Shown one piece after another: positions 1-13,927 of a stretch of 64,000 nucleotides of DNA. Below the pieces are notes generated by a model that ran no database searches, had not been told where the DNA came from, and saw only the letters and a list, made by a program, of their open reading frames with translations. The stretch spans positions 48,166,001-48,230,000 of the forward strand of contig NC_133167.1 of NCBI RefSeq assembly GCF_040802235.1, in the 5' to 3' direction. The DNA comes from Manis javanica (lineage: Eukaryota > Chordata > Mammalia > Pholidota > Manidae). Numbering within the stretch: position 1 is the first letter of the stretch; every line of letters begins with the position of its first letter. The position numbers and the translations under genes were made by a program.

Positions 1-1619
1 AAGACTTTATAAATATAGAATAGCAAAAAGCCAAATCAAGATATATATATAACGAGGATTTTAAGATTATACATGGTCCTGCCTATGGGCATAGTGATAC
101 TTTTTTTTAATATTTGGGCATGAATCAGCTTTCCTCTGAAAAGCCTCATCTTGCACTTTGATACATGAATATCATATATCACTTACACTTCTATTAGATG
201 TCCATCACAACTTTATACAAACTTTTAAGGTTTGTTTAATTTTTTAAGGTTATCTCACTTGACAATTTTATATCACAAAACAAACCTTTCTTGTGCAATA
301 CAATAATTATTTCTCAGTCATTGCATTTTTCTGTATCCTTATGCAGAAGAATCCACTTATTATATCTGTATATGTGCTCTGTATACATAATAAAGATGCC
401 AACATCATGTTACTCACGCCTACATGGATGGTGGATTATTGGATAGATAGGTTTCCATTGTATGTTTGATCAGTCTTTTACCAGAGAACATGAGCTAAAT
501 TACATACAATTGCCAGTTTGCCTTTGTTCATAAGAGATACAAAGTTAACATCCTGTTTTGACAACTTGCTTTTGCATTTACTTCTCATCCTATAATATTA
601 CAATGTGATGCATTTTAAATGTTTAAGGCCTTCAGGTTTTTAGACATTTAAATTTTATTCTTTTCTAAAAATCTGCTACAGCAAAGAATTTGTGAAATGA
701 TGGTTTTGTTAAAAGAATTAGCATCTTCTTTCTTGGTGGTATGGAAGCCGTCCCTGGCCTTTTTACCATATGTAGCCTTTTGCTTTTTCTTCTAATGCAA
801 CTCATGAACCAGCTAACACTTTTGTGTAACTCAGTCAAGAGACCGAATTATACTTGAAGCATAAATAAAGGTGGAAGGATCACTATATTGTTTGCTACCA
901 TGGAACTGAGGAAAAAGGTGTTTGTTGATGTGAATTTCATTTGAGGTTGATGAAATAAAAAGAACAATATCTTCAGAGGGGCTTCCCTGGTGCAGTACCA
1001 AATCAGGTAATGTTTTCTCAGCCCACAGTCATATGAAAGTACTACCAGTGAGTAAACCATTGGCAGGTGAGGTGAGATAGAGCTATTCTTACATAGCAAG
1101 AAAGGGCTCATTGTTCTTATTGTCACTGGGACTGTTATTATTCACCACTTGGACACACCTTTCAGGGTGCCCCATCCATTCAATGTTTTAGTGGTCACTT
1201 CCTCAGGAAGGAAGCCAGGAGGGAGGTAATGTGAAGGGCAGTTCAACCTTTGCAGTTCTACCCTGAGATATTGAAGATAATCTGTTGAAAATATTTTAGG
1301 GCCTGATGAGTGTATTCTTTAGGGCTTATTGTGCCCACAATCTGGATAAAAATCAGCATGAGAGGATGGTGGTGAGACAGTGATGACAAATATAACAGAC
1401 AATAAGGTCAAAGTTTCATCTTTCCACCAAAGTTTGGACAGTTTATAAATTCTTTAATCTTTTGATCTTTCAGCAGCAAACTTTTACCACCTTTATTTAA
1501 TTTAGCCTACTGTCCCATGTCATTGGGTGTATGAAGTCAAAGTAGTATAATAATTGTGTTTGTTTGTGTATGTGTGTGTGTTTTTCCTGAGGGGACCATG
1601 CTGATCATGACTGGCTGTG
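1..1619. other. Intergenic, no gene seen
   Basis: AT-rich unique-looking DNA. The ORFs on either strand are short and show no recognisable protein. No repeat family was identified with confidence. Confidence 0.6.
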
Positions 1620-1880
1620 AGACAAGCTGGTGTAATGATAGAGGCAGAGACTTTTAGCATTCAGTATATTCAGTCTTGGGTTCCATTTCCAGTTCCAGTT
1701 CTGCTTTCTATTAGGAATATGATGCTATAGATATTACTTAACCTCTTCAAGCCTCAATTTATCATCTAAAACAAGTCAACAAGGCATGCTTACAGAGTTT
1801 TTAAGCCTTGAAGAAACTGATGTATGCTAAGTGCCCCTAGAGTGTCTGGAACATAGTTTATACACGAAAAATCCCTGTTG
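1620..1880 (+). repeat. MIR SINE remnant
   Basis: The order of diagnostic pieces matches MIR: a 'gggttccatttccagttc' segment, then 'attacttaacctcttcaagcctca', a 'tcatctaaaa' segment, and a 3' part resembling 'gtgtctggaacatag'. It is heavily diverged and ends are approximate. Confidence 0.65.
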
Positions 1881-4800
1881 CTGCCCTTGTTACACTGTTG
1901 ATGTTGTTATGATTATTACTCAGACTGTGACAATCCTTTACTCCAAAGTCACTTCATCAAAGGTGAATATAACTTGCTAACTTACTTTAGAACTTCTATA
2001 AAATCATTCAAGAAAGTTTTGATATCATTCCTTGATACTAATTTAGAATCCCAAGATTTTATTAGCTTTAGGCAACCATTTTTTCTTCAGTGACATCACT
2101 GACACATATATTCCTTCAGCAAAACTTTATTTTATATTTTTAACAACATGATAATCAAACCTACAGAAAGTTAAAATTATTCAATCATAGATGTATGATA
2201 CATTCATATATGTATACATAATTACATGGAAGCACTGCCATACACACATATGTGCACAAATGTGTGACACATACTTTTATACATGCATGCATATATGTGT
2301 TCATGAATTTGTGTGCATGTATATGTGCATGTGATAGGCTTCCAGATAGTCTTCAACATGGATTTTTACTTTCTTTTAATGAAGTATAATGATTCTTTGA
2401 AACACTTGTTAAATATTTTCTTAAGTGAAACACTTTAGAAGATTTTCCTATGTTCCAACCTAGAAGACTGTATTTGTCCAAAATATGCATCATTTGAGGT
2501 AGGAAAATAAATGCTGATTGGCAAAAGGCTGATTAGTTATGTATATGTTTTTACTGGAATAGATTTATGTTTCAAATAGGTAACTATTACACCAGCGCAG
2601 TTTGAAAGGGGGAAACAATTTTTCAATTTTGACATTCATTTTCTTAAAGTAGAATTGATATGCATATTCTAATGATTGAGTTTCACACCAGCTATTACAT
2701 CATAAAATGAAATTATAGTACAGAATTACTTACAGAATTTCAAATATGACAACTATTATTACTATACATATGTTTGAACAATTGATTAAATATTTGAAAT
2801 AAACAAAAGTAGATTCTCAGCTCATGAAGAATTAAAAAGTAAAATTTGTCCTTTCATTGTTTTACCTTTGTCTTACTTTTCTAATTAAATATATTTTCCC
2901 TTCCTAAGCAACATACATCTGGCAACAAAGAGTAATTTTAAAAAAATTAAGTAAAAGGTGAGTTAAAGAGCCCAACAAAACCAGAAGCCTTGAAAAATAT
3001 AAAGAATTATACTTACAGGTTATCAAAAGGCAGGAAATTTAAAGACTAAAAAATAGAGAAATTCTGAAAAAATTAATTGATTTGATTATGTAAAAATTTG
3101 AAACATCTATCTGTACTAACATAAATGACTATTAAGTATCAAACATTGGAAATTATTATGACAAAATATGAATACCCAAATTTACAAAAAAATTGTATGC
3201 TATGAATAAAACTACCACCTCATTAGGAAATAAAAGAAAAAACTAAGACTATATGGGTCTCCTGTTATTAAACAATTGGGAAAAATTCAAGCTCATTCAA
3301 CTCACTATTAATAACATCAAATGTTGAAACCGAAGGCTTCTTTTAGACCCCAAAATTTACAAAGTTGTTTTTGTTTGCTACTTGCTTACTTTTTTTTTTG
3401 GTAACACAACTTACTCTAATGAAGATGTGGTACATGGGAATGGAAAAATATTTTAACTTTTCTGGAAGACCAATAGACTATATCTGTATCAAGAACCTTA
3501 AAATGTTCTGACTATTCTACTGGGAAATACTGTTTGTTTGAATTTCTAGGGGAGAAAAAATCATAAAGTATTGAAACATGACAGCATTTAAAAAATGAAA
3601 ACCAACCAAATGTGAGCAAATATAAAATGGCTAAATACACTAATCCTGAATAGTTTTTTTTATTATCATGTCTTGAAAAATGTATCTAAAAGTATAATTA
3701 TAATAATGAGAAAAATGCTAGGATATGAAATTTGATATATGGCATAATCACAAGTTTTGAAAAATATATAATTTATATATACATACATATATAATTATTA
3801 CATGTCTATGTTATTCTGATTTATATGTAAGAAATAATATATACTAATTATAAACTAATATATCCTAATGGTGTATATTAATGTATACTAATAATATATA
3901 CTAAGGTATATATATATATATACACTAAACTTCTTGTGTAGTAGTATCACAAATGATTTTTATTTATATTACTCATCTGTATTTCATAGACATATATTAC
4001 TTTTATAATCAGGAAAAAGTAGTAAAAAAATCTACCTCTCAAACTTTGTTTCAAGGAAGCTGTAACTATATAAAACACAGTGGGACTTGTTTGCGGGTAC
4101 TGACTTATGATTCTAGGGCTACAAAAAATTATATAAACAGGACCTCTGTTTTCAGAAGCTTGTGCAAAACTCATAATAATACAATGCTCATAGCTTGGTG
4201 TAAGAGATCTGCTGACCTCAGGAAGTAATGAATGAATGATTAAATGGTAGGCCAGCAGTAAGCACGCATGGCTATCAGAATTCATAGAAGGTCCCAGAAT
4301 GCTTTCTTGCTACAATTGGCTAAACTTTAAAAACATAAATGGGATTACATGAAAAATGAGGCTGTTGGGAAGAGAGGCTGCAACTCTCCCAGAGAGTTTC
4401 AGAATGGAAGAACAGCTAGAGCACCAGAATGGGAGAAAGTAATGGGCCTATGGTGTTGGTGAGTTATGAGTAATCAGATATGTCTGGAGTATGATGGAGT
4501 CTGGAGTATGATGGATGTCTGGAGTGAATGGATGGAGTAAAATAAATCAGCCAGAAAGACAATGTTGAGGCTCATTGTGATGGACCTGAAGCATTAACTG
4601 TTTTCTGCAGGTAATGGGGAGCCATTGAATAATAATGATTTTATAGGGGCTCCACAGAGGACACTTAGGCAGAAGTTTGGATGGTGAATCAGAAGTGGCC
4701 CCACCACATAAGTGTCACTCTAGAGGCAAGCTCAATAGCCCAGGAACTGCACCAAGAAAACAACATTAGGAATGTAAAAGATGATGACAGATATGAGAAG

Positions 4801-5219
4801 AATTTATTGCTTTTAGGACCATTTGAATGCAGTTGCCTGAGACCCACCTTCCTCAGAATCTAGAATCTCTGGGAATGGTACATACAAAGTTAGCATTTTA
4901 ACAAACTCCCAAGGGAGGCTGAATGCATGTAAGGTTTAGGAAACAGGTTTTGTCAACTTAAGCCAAAGGGCCAAGGATTGAGAGACCTCAGAATTCAAAG
5001 AATTTGAATTCTTGAGACCTCAGAGTCCAAGGGAGGTGTTCTGAACTGTAGAACACCCAGATTATGACTGATGTGGAATCGAGGGCTGAGTTAAAGGTAA
5101 GGAACCTCCTGGGGCTGAAAAATCCTAGGAAATATTTTTTTTCACTTGTGCAATTTGGGATATTCTTGAATTCAATTGAACCAAAGTAGAATAAAATCAT
5201 TCACTGAATCAAAAATTTT
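1881..5219. other. AT-rich intergenic DNA with simple-sequence patches
   Basis: No gene is seen. Patches of alternating purine-pyrimidine sequence (TG/CA and TA steps) lie at about 2200-2340, and TA-rich low-complexity sequence at about 3740-3935. The largest ORFs (about 110 codons near 3950-4285) have no recognisable domain and sit in AT-rich noise. Confidence 0.6.
4484..4545 (+). repeat. Short degenerate tandem repeat (tctggagtatgatgga)
   Basis: The unit 'tctggagtatgatgga' is repeated about twice, followed by a degenerate third copy. It looks like local slippage with no evident function. Confidence 0.6.
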
Positions 5220-5234
5220 AAGAGCTCATTTCCT

Positions 5235-5400
5235 GAAAACACATAGATTTCCAATCACCCATTTGTCCACTCATTCATTTATTGCATGAACATTTATTAC
5301 ATCCTTCTATTATGCTAAAGGCTAAGGATGTGAGAATTAAGAACAGAGGCTCTGTCCTCAAAGAACTCCCAGTCTACTGGACGTAGAGGAGCTTATATTT
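5235..5400 (+). repeat. L2 LINE 3'-end remnant
   Basis: Contains the L2 tail signature: 'cattcatttattgcatgaac', then a 'tattatgctaaaggctaagg' segment, a 'ctctgtcctcaaagaactc' segment and 'ccagtctactgga'. Diverged, consistent with a pre-placental insertion. Confidence 0.65.
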
Positions 5401-5476
5401 TTTGGGTAATGTATTTTTGAATAAAACTGTAATAGATTCCAAATTATTAGGTGCAATCTTCCCAACAAACCTGAGG

Positions 5477-5590
5477 TCTTATTATTTATTTATTTGTTTG
5501 TTTATTTATTTTGTATCCTTAATCTACAATTACATGGGAAACATTATGTTTACTAGACTTCCCCCTTTTACTAGACTCCCCCCTTTATTA
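5477..5590 (-). mobile_element. 5'-truncated L1 3' end with decayed poly(A)
   Basis: The + strand reads a T-rich tail (ttattatttatttatttg...) followed by 'aatctacaattacatggg' and 'atgtttactagac'. This is the same order as the reverse complement of the L1-A 3' end near 24880-24950. It is a very short truncated insertion of a related L1 subfamily. Confidence 0.6.
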
Positions 5591-5712
5591 TTTTTATTTT
5601 ATAGGTAAAGAAATAAGGTCTCAGAAAAGTTAAGTGATTTGTCCCAGATCTCACAATTAATAAATAGCAAAACCAGGTCATGTTATCCATTTTGTCCATA
5701 TTATACTGTCTC
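5591..5712 (-). repeat. MIR remnant (antisense)
   Basis: Antisense MIR pattern: 'ttataggtaaagaaataag', 'gtctcagaaaagttaagtg', 'atttgtcccagatctcaca', then 'aatagcaaaaccagg'. Diverged. Confidence 0.6.
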
Positions 5713-6939
5713 CTCAGAAGGTAGGAAATCAAACACGCACACAAAAATAGAATTGTTGTTCTAAAAGAAAGATGCACAGTGTACCAGAAGGGCTTGAGAT
5801 TGGCTTAATTAAAGCCCTGTTTAGCACGGTAGTTAAATCCAACCTCTGTCCTTGGAAGTAACTTGTGACCAGGTCTTGGTTAAAGGACATCTCTATAAAA
5901 CTGAAGAGTTGGGTGTTTTTCTCCTTTTGCAATCAGAGAAAACGAGCAGTCTACATTAACTTGAAACTCTATTTTGTCTTTATAGCCAGGCATTACTAAG
6001 GCTTATTAACTTATAATTTTAAAATCTTTTTGGTAAGTGTGTTTTACACAATTGATGTGTAAGTGATCACAGATATGTAAAAACAAATAGTATATATGGC
6101 TTAAAATACCAACATACGATGTTTCTCATTGTGTGCCTAGTGGAGATTGTATACCAAGAGGGACCTTCAGATCTAGGAAAAGGGCAAGAATTAATGTATA
6201 CGCATGATGTTACATTCAAAAGCAACTGTGAAATCAAAGTGTGGTTCTCATTTTATAAAGATATCTGTATCTCAAAGCTAAATTTAGACATCTGAAATAG
6301 AAACTGTAGTTCCAGTTCTTGCCTTAGCTGTATACTTGTTTAATAATTCTTTTATAAAACATAGGTTCTGAGTCAACATGTCCAATAAGTGAGCTTTTCT
6401 TTTCTGCTTCAGAAGCTTTATTCTTTCTAGGAAAAATAAATGGCTGGAAATGTACATATTCTCAGTCAGGCAGCATGAGATTTTATATAATATACAGACC
6501 TAAGGGTTCTCTTGGAAAAAAAATAAAACTGGAAAAGCGGGCCCACTTGGCTCATGTGTCCACATGGCAGCGATGGGCTGGAGCTGAGCAGCCATCTATA
6601 CATCTTCCCCTCCCTCCTGTCTCCCCTAACGTCATTTCACTCAGTGATGTCAATAGCTTGGCACCTATTTCAACCAAAAATAATGTGACACCTGTTTCAA
6701 AAAAAATTTCAGCCACTACTTTATACCGTCCACTGAAACAAATTTTAGTTTGGCTTAAGAGTTAAACAACTTCTCAAACTATAATGGCATTTTATAAATA
6801 ATTTAAGTTATAATAAAATATACTTTATTGTATAATGCTTTGCTGACTTCTTAAGCCCGACAAATTCTAGATTCCATATCTATCAAGAAGACAGAAATTT
6901 TACTATGTGAAAGTAAAAGCTCTGTGTAATAAAGATACC
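5713..6939. other. Intergenic, no gene seen
   Basis: No repeat family is recognised. A 96-codon ORF at 6475-6765 has no recognisable domain, no splice context and no codon bias, so it is not called. Confidence 0.5.
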
Positions 6940-7490
6940 AGATATAAAATGAAAAGGCAAAGGACTAGGACAAAATATTTACAACATATACAACATATCC
7001 AATATAACAATGTCTAATAAATAAGAGCCCCTAAAAATCTATATGAAAAAATAAAATTATAGACATAATGGACAAAGGATATGGACAGCAAATTCAGAGT
7101 GGATACAGAGATAAGACACATATAAATATAATCAAATCAAGAATCAAAAAATGCAAATTAAATTTCACTGGTAGATATTTCTAGCTCATCAGGCCCTGCA
7201 TGAATTAAATAACAGTAGATCATATCCAACATTTGGCTAGAGTATGAGTTAATGTGTATCCTCATGACTATTTCTAATAGTATAAATAGTTACAGCTTTT
7301 TAGAGAACACATTTGGCAATATCTATCAAAACTGACTATATAAAATAGGCCTTGGGTGCAAAGATATAAGATGTAAATGTAAGATGTCTTACTGCCACTT
7401 TTTTATATACATGAATAATTTGGAAGTGATACCAGTTCCATTATTAGGGAAATGATTACATTATAAAATCATGCATAGATTCTATTTGTT
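6940..7490 (+). repeat. Ancient L1/HAL1-type ORF2 3' fragment
   Basis: Fragments in sense order resemble the C-terminal half of an old LINE ORF2: 'atgcaaattaaatttcac' with a following 'tggtaga', then 'gagaacacatttggcaata', 'tctatcaaaactga', 'gggtgcaaagat'. It is full of stops and indels. Confidence 0.5.
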
Positions 7491-7499
7491 TCAGTTGAG

Positions 7500-7760
7500 A
7501 AATGCTGGCATGTGCTGGAATAATACACCACGCCAAGGGTAGAGGTGCCGGGTAATGCGCATGCCTCGGATATTGCGTCCTTCATCAGTGAAAAATGTTT
7601 CTCTGAAGCATTCTGCTAAATTCACAGCCTTCTGCTGCTGAGTACAGACAAAGCTGCCTGAAGCACTTGTCCTGGCCGTCTCTGGAATGTGGGCTTTTGA
7701 TTAGAGTCTGTGTCATCACTTTCTCATGGACTGCTCAGACTTTATTAAGGTAAATCAAAT
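7500..7760. promoter_or_regulatory. Candidate regulatory element with local CpG cluster
   Basis: A non-repetitive stretch with several CpGs inside about 60 bases (7530-7580) in otherwise CpG-poor DNA. It includes TGCGCATGCC (7556-7565), which resembles an NRF1 site. A regulatory role is inference only. Confidence 0.25.
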
Positions 7761-10700
7761 ATTAACTGATCATCATTGGATGTAGATTTAAATAAACACA
7801 AGCAAAGATTCCACCACCTGTGTCAAAGTATTTGAAAGCAAAGTGCTTATATATAACCATAGGCATGTCAAGGACACAGTGGCAGAAGGGACTTAAGCAA
7901 TCGATGAGGGGCTGTGTATTATCTGTAGCTGATGACTTAGAAACAATAATATAACCAACTAGTCAGCCTACTTTTTATTATCACCTTGTGCTCGGGATGG
8001 GGCATGGCTAATAAATGTCAGTGACGAAGTACTTCTTTCCTGAAAAAGTCTTGTTGCTCTATGTTCTAAGCCATTCCTATAGTTATCTTTGGTTATTAGT
8101 AATATATATGTAACACAGAATTAAACATTTTTATAGCTTTTAACAAACATTGTATTTTACTTGGAAGCTAATTCAAAGAATTCTCATTACACAGCTCCCA
8201 ACACGTATACACACCAGCTACAGGTATTTCCTTTGAGAACATATTTATAGTGGTTTGGAATCACTCATGTGCATTTTGGGCAGTGTATATCTCTAACCCC
8301 CAGGTATTACCTAGTCCCACATTTAAATCATTGATCCAAAATAATTCTTGTATAGTGATTGTAAAAACACAGAAAGAGAAGCTGGGTTATTGCATTTTGC
8401 CATTCTAATCTACTTGGCAAATGGAGTTTATATTGCATTTGAAATGTAAAACAGTGAAACTGTGAACTGTGGTATGATTTTATTGTTTACTAAGGGCACC
8501 TTTTAATTTGCGCATAAACTATTTTACTGAATGTAAACAATTTATTACATTCATATGAGTGAAACATAAAAATAAAATTAAAAGTGATTTTCTTCTTTCT
8601 TAATTATTAGGGTTCTTTTCCTAAAGATAAATGAAATGTTTTGACAGGGGCATGATTTTGTAGTTGCCTAAATTGTATTTTTTTGGTTACACTAGCAAAA
8701 AGTTTGTGTACATTTAACTATAAATAGTGTACATTTCACTAATAGTAGCTAATAAAGTTAATAAGCATTATTGTTATAGTTTATATAGAACTGTCCCCTG
8801 AAGATCAAAGTTCAAACTGCTAGTTAGATATAAAAAGTGCTGAAAAATAGTTGTGCTTCTTTGTTTTTTTCTTTTCCTCTCCTGATGAAAAATACTGAAA
8901 AATTATTTTACTTTACTTGTACTAATATAATTATGTATGAAAAGTTGAATAAGAGAAACTTTCTGCTGTCTGTACTTTTCTGGCTATTAAGAGACATTTA
9001 TTAGTTTTATTTCATAATTACTACTGAAAATAATTTTTTCCTATAAAAGAGAGGGTATTCAAAAGTGATTCACTCCAGATAAAAAATGCATTAGGTACTG
9101 GTGATAACACACATCCACAGACACATGGACACTCACACACACTAACTAGTTTATCACTCTGGATTTTTCTCTGCCCTTGAAACTTATTCCCAGTGGAGGA
9201 GCTCAACATCACACAACCCACTGCTTCAGGGATCTTACTTTCGAATATTCTCCCCTTATTTCAGGGATCAGCTACTGGAGAAAAGGGGATGTAGCAGTAA
9301 TAAAATATGCTCCTGATATTTTTAAGCATAAAACAGAGGAACTTGGAAGATTCATCTTTCTCTTTACTTCAAAAATTCATGGAATACCTGGTAATAAGTA
9401 CTTTCTTATTTCAAGAAGATTCTTTAAACTTTAATGAGAACAGTTAGAACATCAAATTAAATATAACCACAGCTCCTACTAACCCTTTTTAAATACTCAT
9501 CCAATGAGAGAAAAGAGCAAATGGGAGAAAAGATAAAAATGTCTGATATATGCAGGTCCCTGAGGGTTGAGCATTACTCTGAAGGGCCTGTAAGAGCCAC
9601 TTGAGTACAGGAGTTAGTAGCTTGCGGGAATCTAGCCTTCCAGGGGGCAGTCATCCTTTCAAAGCCCTTTTTCTTTAGCAGATCCCTGAGAGGCTCAGAT
9701 TTCAAGTCATGGCATCAGTACAACAGATCTTTTGGTGCCCAGAATATGCAGGGATCCTCAGGTTAGAATTAATAGATTCAGTGTCTGTTTTTGTCTCTAA
9801 ACATCTTGAATTGAGATTGAAATGCAAAACAATTTGATTGTTGGGACTGAATCAGGGAGATTTATTTGTGCAGGAGACTTATTTGTGCAGAAAATATTTG
9901 TGATTAGTTTTCTTTTAGGAAATGTGAAGGTTTAGTGACTGCTAGAGCTCACTTACAGGTAAAGTCTAGTGCACATAACTATTTCACAGCTTGAGTTTGC
10001 ATTCAGATTCACACACTCCTGGAGTGTGGTGTCTAGATCACCAGGAATTCATTTGAAGAATCAGTTGCCAGGAGAGGTTGGGTCTAAAAGGATATTCTGC
10101 ACACAAGGTAGGAGTAAGAGAAAAACAAATGGAAATAAATGAAGTTACTTACTGAAACACTGACCCAAATGAGAGATGGGAAGGATCATTGAAAATGGGT
10201 CTTTCTAGATGGTAGAGCTTTGGGCTTGGGAAAAGGGTGAAAGTTCAGGCGAAAAAAAGGCATAGAGTAAATCACTGATAATGGTCTCTGATAAAGGAAT
10301 CTGACCCACTCTCTGCTAAAGCCAAATTCCTGCATGGTGGCAGGGAGAGGGTGTGGGATGGATTTCCCATAGAGTTTTGGGAACTCAAAACCAGAAGAGA
10401 TTTTATAGCATTTGTATCTAAATCCCTAGAATCTGGCAAGGCTCACAGAGTGCTTTGTGCATGACCTGGGGATAGAAGAACGTGATGGAGGCATGAATAT
10501 ATTTTAACCCCGACTTGGATATCACTGCCAAGTTTTCCTGACTTCAGAGCAGAGCAGGAGAAGGGCTGACTGTGGCCAACACCCAGAATGGGAGACCAGC
10601 TCCTGAGAGGGTGGAAGGATGGTCACAGAGGGACCTGTCACCTCGGCTGATGTCAGTATGGGCATACAGGGATCAGGGGCCCGGGTACCTTCTCCCTCCG

Positions 10701-10857
10701 TGCTTTGACCACCCTGGAGCCCCCAGAATATTAGTGTTCCCTGGGAAAAGGAGTGGGGTCGGGGGAAACCCACATTGCATGAAAAGTTCTGAAGAAACTG
10801 CTGTTGCTCTGAATGAGAGATTTGGAAATCATAAGATAGTATCAGGACACAAAACTT
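7761..10857. other. Intergenic, no gene seen
   Basis: Mostly unique-looking AT-rich DNA. The segment at 9550-10850 is somewhat more GC-rich and may contain old LTR or MLT-type sequence, but I cannot name one. ORFs near 10522-11031 on both strands overlap each other and show no domain. Confidence 0.5.
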
Positions 10858-10950
10858 GAAGAGAGAAGGCGGGAAAGGAGGTGAGGAAGAGAGAAAAGAA
10901 GAGAGAGAGGAACGAAAGAAAGGGAAAGGAGAGGAAAAAGAAAAGCAAAG
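10858..10950 (+). repeat. Polypurine (GA-rich) low-complexity tract
   Basis: About 90 bases almost wholly of A and G on the + strand, such as 'gaagagagaaaagaagag'. Mirror-like purine tracts can adopt triplex (H-DNA) structure; that is inference. Confidence 0.8.
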
Positions 10951-11794
10951 AAACTGGTAATTGGAAATGGAAAAACCAAAAGGTACAAAAATGTCATTGT
11001 CTGCATAGAAACAAAGAACGTGTGGTATCATCTGGTATCATAAAATAAAACCAAACTGACCCTGATCTGAGGAACATCTCTTTCATCTTCCACAGAGGTC
11101 CCAACATGACATTTCTGAAATGAAAATTTAATTCTGATATAGTGTTGGAGGCAGCAGTAAAATTTCCTGCACCAGCATAATAGTGTAGCTATCTATATGT
11201 CCTAAATTTCTGGAGCCAGTGTATAGGCAAAGCATGGACAACTTAGTTGTAAGCACAGAACAGAGTGTAAAGGTTGGTAAAATTAATTAGTTAAAAAGGA
11301 AAAAACACACTGGTAAAGTGAGGGATAAGACAGAGGGAAGTGTGGGGAAAATGTGTAAGGGAGGAATGAGGGTAGAGACAGCTTTGTCTTAATAAATGGC
11401 AAAGGTCAACAAATACCATAAAAATAGTATGGAATAGAAAAAAGGGATTCATGTGTATTCCTAAGGATATAAAAGACCAATATAAAAACTAAGAACAGTA
11501 ACACAATTACCAAACATTGGGACTAGAGCTGGAGAACATGGGTCAAAGTGCATTTAAGCTAACTCACCATTTGTAGTGAAAAAAAATAGGTATTGTTTTT
11601 ATTATCTAAAATTATGGAGGGAGCCACCATAGATCTAAAATAATCAAAATTAAAAGAGATCTGGAGGGCATGGAATTAGGAAATAAAGAAGGAGAATTCA
11701 AGAACTTGAATTCTGTATAGTTCTTCTGTACAGTTTGATGTTTGTGTGAGCAAGAATTACTACAATATGGATTCACTGACAGAAGCAATAATGC

Positions 11795-11990
11795 CATTTA
11801 GTGCAGTGGTTAAGTCCACAGGTGATGGCGTACCTGGATTTTATATCTAGCACTTACTCTTTAGTGGCTCAGCAGCTTGGGAAATTTTCTTTAATCTCTC
11901 TTGCCAGTTTCTTCAGGTGTAAAATGGGGGAGAAATGTAGAATTGGGATTCATGTGGGTTTAACCTGTGACTTCAATCTCTGAAAATTAA
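11795..11990 (+). repeat. MIR remnant
   Basis: 'tagtgcagtggttaagtcc', then a 'acctggattttatatctagc' segment, 'tttctttaatctctcttgcc', 'ttcttcaggtgtaaaatggg'. This is the standard MIR order in sense orientation. Confidence 0.75.
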
Positions 11991-12169
11991 TCTGTATACA
12001 ATATCTAGACACATGGTATGTGGAATGTGAACATTGGGTTTTACAGCCTCATACTTCTAATCCTTAACAGATGTATGTTGCCTATAAAATGGTGACTCTT
12101 AAATCTACATAACTATGTTAAATTTAGGGTTTTAACCTATATGTTGGTGGGGACATACAATCTCTTTAG

Positions 12170-12430
12170 AATGGGTTACTTTCTTTTCATCCTATAACCT
12201 TGAGCCTCCCTAAGGTTCCAGCCCCTTTTTATCCTCCCACTGGCCCTCAGAGATCTTTCTAACCTATCCAGAACTCTCCTACACATAAAAGTCAGCACTT
12301 CCCAATTGCTTAAGGGGCACGTTTCTACTTCTTGGCAAAGCAACTAATGCTCTCTCTCCCCCATTAACATCTTGTGAGCAAGCTTGCTGAACTCTTGTAT
12401 GTACTGAAATAATCTATTGAGATAATTATT
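12170..12430 (+). repeat. Possible old LTR remnant
   Basis: A pyrimidine-rich, promoter-like stretch with 'cataaaag' followed by a C/T-rich and 'tctctctcccccatt' region looks like the U3/R/U5 layout of an old LTR. No boundaries or TSD were found, so the call is weak. Confidence 0.2.
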
Positions 12431-13927
12431 CCTCTCTGTAGGAGCTGAGCTTCATTCGGTACAGATAGTAGAATTTCAACACATGTTTATTGAATGAATG
12501 AATAAATAACAGCAAAGATGAGATTACAAAAATTGTAATAACCTTGTTGTTTTATGTGATCCATAAATAGATAGTATTTATTCTACTTCTAAAGATCTAA
12601 AATAAATGTATTATACAATCTCTTTCTGTGTCATATAAATCTAATATGATAAGAAAATAGTATCTTTCTTTGCATGTTTGGGTCTCTGATGAGAATAAAA
12701 TTTTACTGACAGTTGATTCAAAATACGTATTTGTTGAATGAGTTAATACATGAATGGCTAAATGGATGAATGAATTAATGTGTATTTAATAGAAGCTCAA
12801 GAACTCCTATCAAACACAGTTAATTGAATTTAACTGCTGGCTGTATTTGAGTTTTCTCATTTTAGAATTAAAAACTTTACTTCCTAGTATAGTTAAATGT
12901 CTAGGTATTCTTAAAATAGGTGATATGTAAATGCACAGTCAGAGCAAAACTCAGGTATTCAATGCTTTATCTACTATAATGCACGTGTAAAAGCTTTTTC
13001 TCTATTAAAAGTATTCATCCCCAAACACTAGTCTCCTTTTCAGCCTTCCTTTGTTCTTGCTACAGTCATGGTACAGAGGATCGCAGCTCACCAGGAGTTG
13101 TGAAGGTCCTTAGTCACATCACCTGTGACCTGGATGGGGTGAAGACAGATCCTCCTAGAGCCAAGTGGACTGGGGCCCAGGCAGTTTCAAGCAGATGTGT
13201 GGTTAATGTAGGGTGGTGAATGGTAATGGCTGGGATCCTGCAGCAATAGGACTAGGAGACAAATTCAGTGGAAGACCTGACTGTATATACAAAGCAGACA
13301 AGGAAAGACCTCAGTAACTTGTTTGGGCTATGAGTATTGAAGCTTGCAAATGTTTTTAATGCCAGGGCTAACCAGGAGAATCAGACAGGAGTTTGGTGGA
13401 TCTGAATGAGCTTTCAGTTTCTGGGTTTCTTTTATTTCCCGCTGCCTTTCAATATTAAAACCACTTCAGTGGTAATTCACCAAAGACTGGAGGCACACAT
13501 CTATTGCTTTCTGTTGGAGGTTGGAGCCTGGGAGCCTCTGACTGGGGTTGGCATGATGAAAAACAGCTTGGTCTTCAGGTAAGCAAATGAGTTCATCTCA
13601 TTTCAATTATATTTCCCATTTAGTTATAAAAAGATGCTATAAAATCTAATTGCCTAGAGGCAGAAAACTGTGACAAGCCTTATTCTTATTCCTTATGTCA
13701 TTTCTCTTAGATTTTGACAGCATAGGCTCAAAGTATAATTTCTAAGTCACATAAACAACAGTGCTGGAAAGGGAGTGGTTAAACTGGTTAGTGATAACCA
13801 ATAGAAGCAATGTATATGAATGAGTCAGACAACAAAGTCAAGAAAGAACTTAAAATATATTTCTTGTTTCCAGGTGGAGATGACAGTTAAAATAATAGTT
13901 CTATTGCTGGGTGAGGCCATGCATGGG
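12431..13927. other. Intergenic, no gene seen
   Basis: No gene is seen. A short 'tttattgaatgaatgaataaa' type motif near 12485 looks like an L2/MIR tail. Confidence 0.5.

Noticed and set aside
3740-3935. AT-rich tract as replication origin or matrix attachment site
   Set aside because: TA-rich sequence alone is not evidence, and it fits simple-repeat decay.
10522-11031. 169-codon minus-strand ORF
   Set aside because: Overlaps a polypurine tract (translated as Ser/Phe/Pro-rich) and shows no domain, so it is low-complexity noise.
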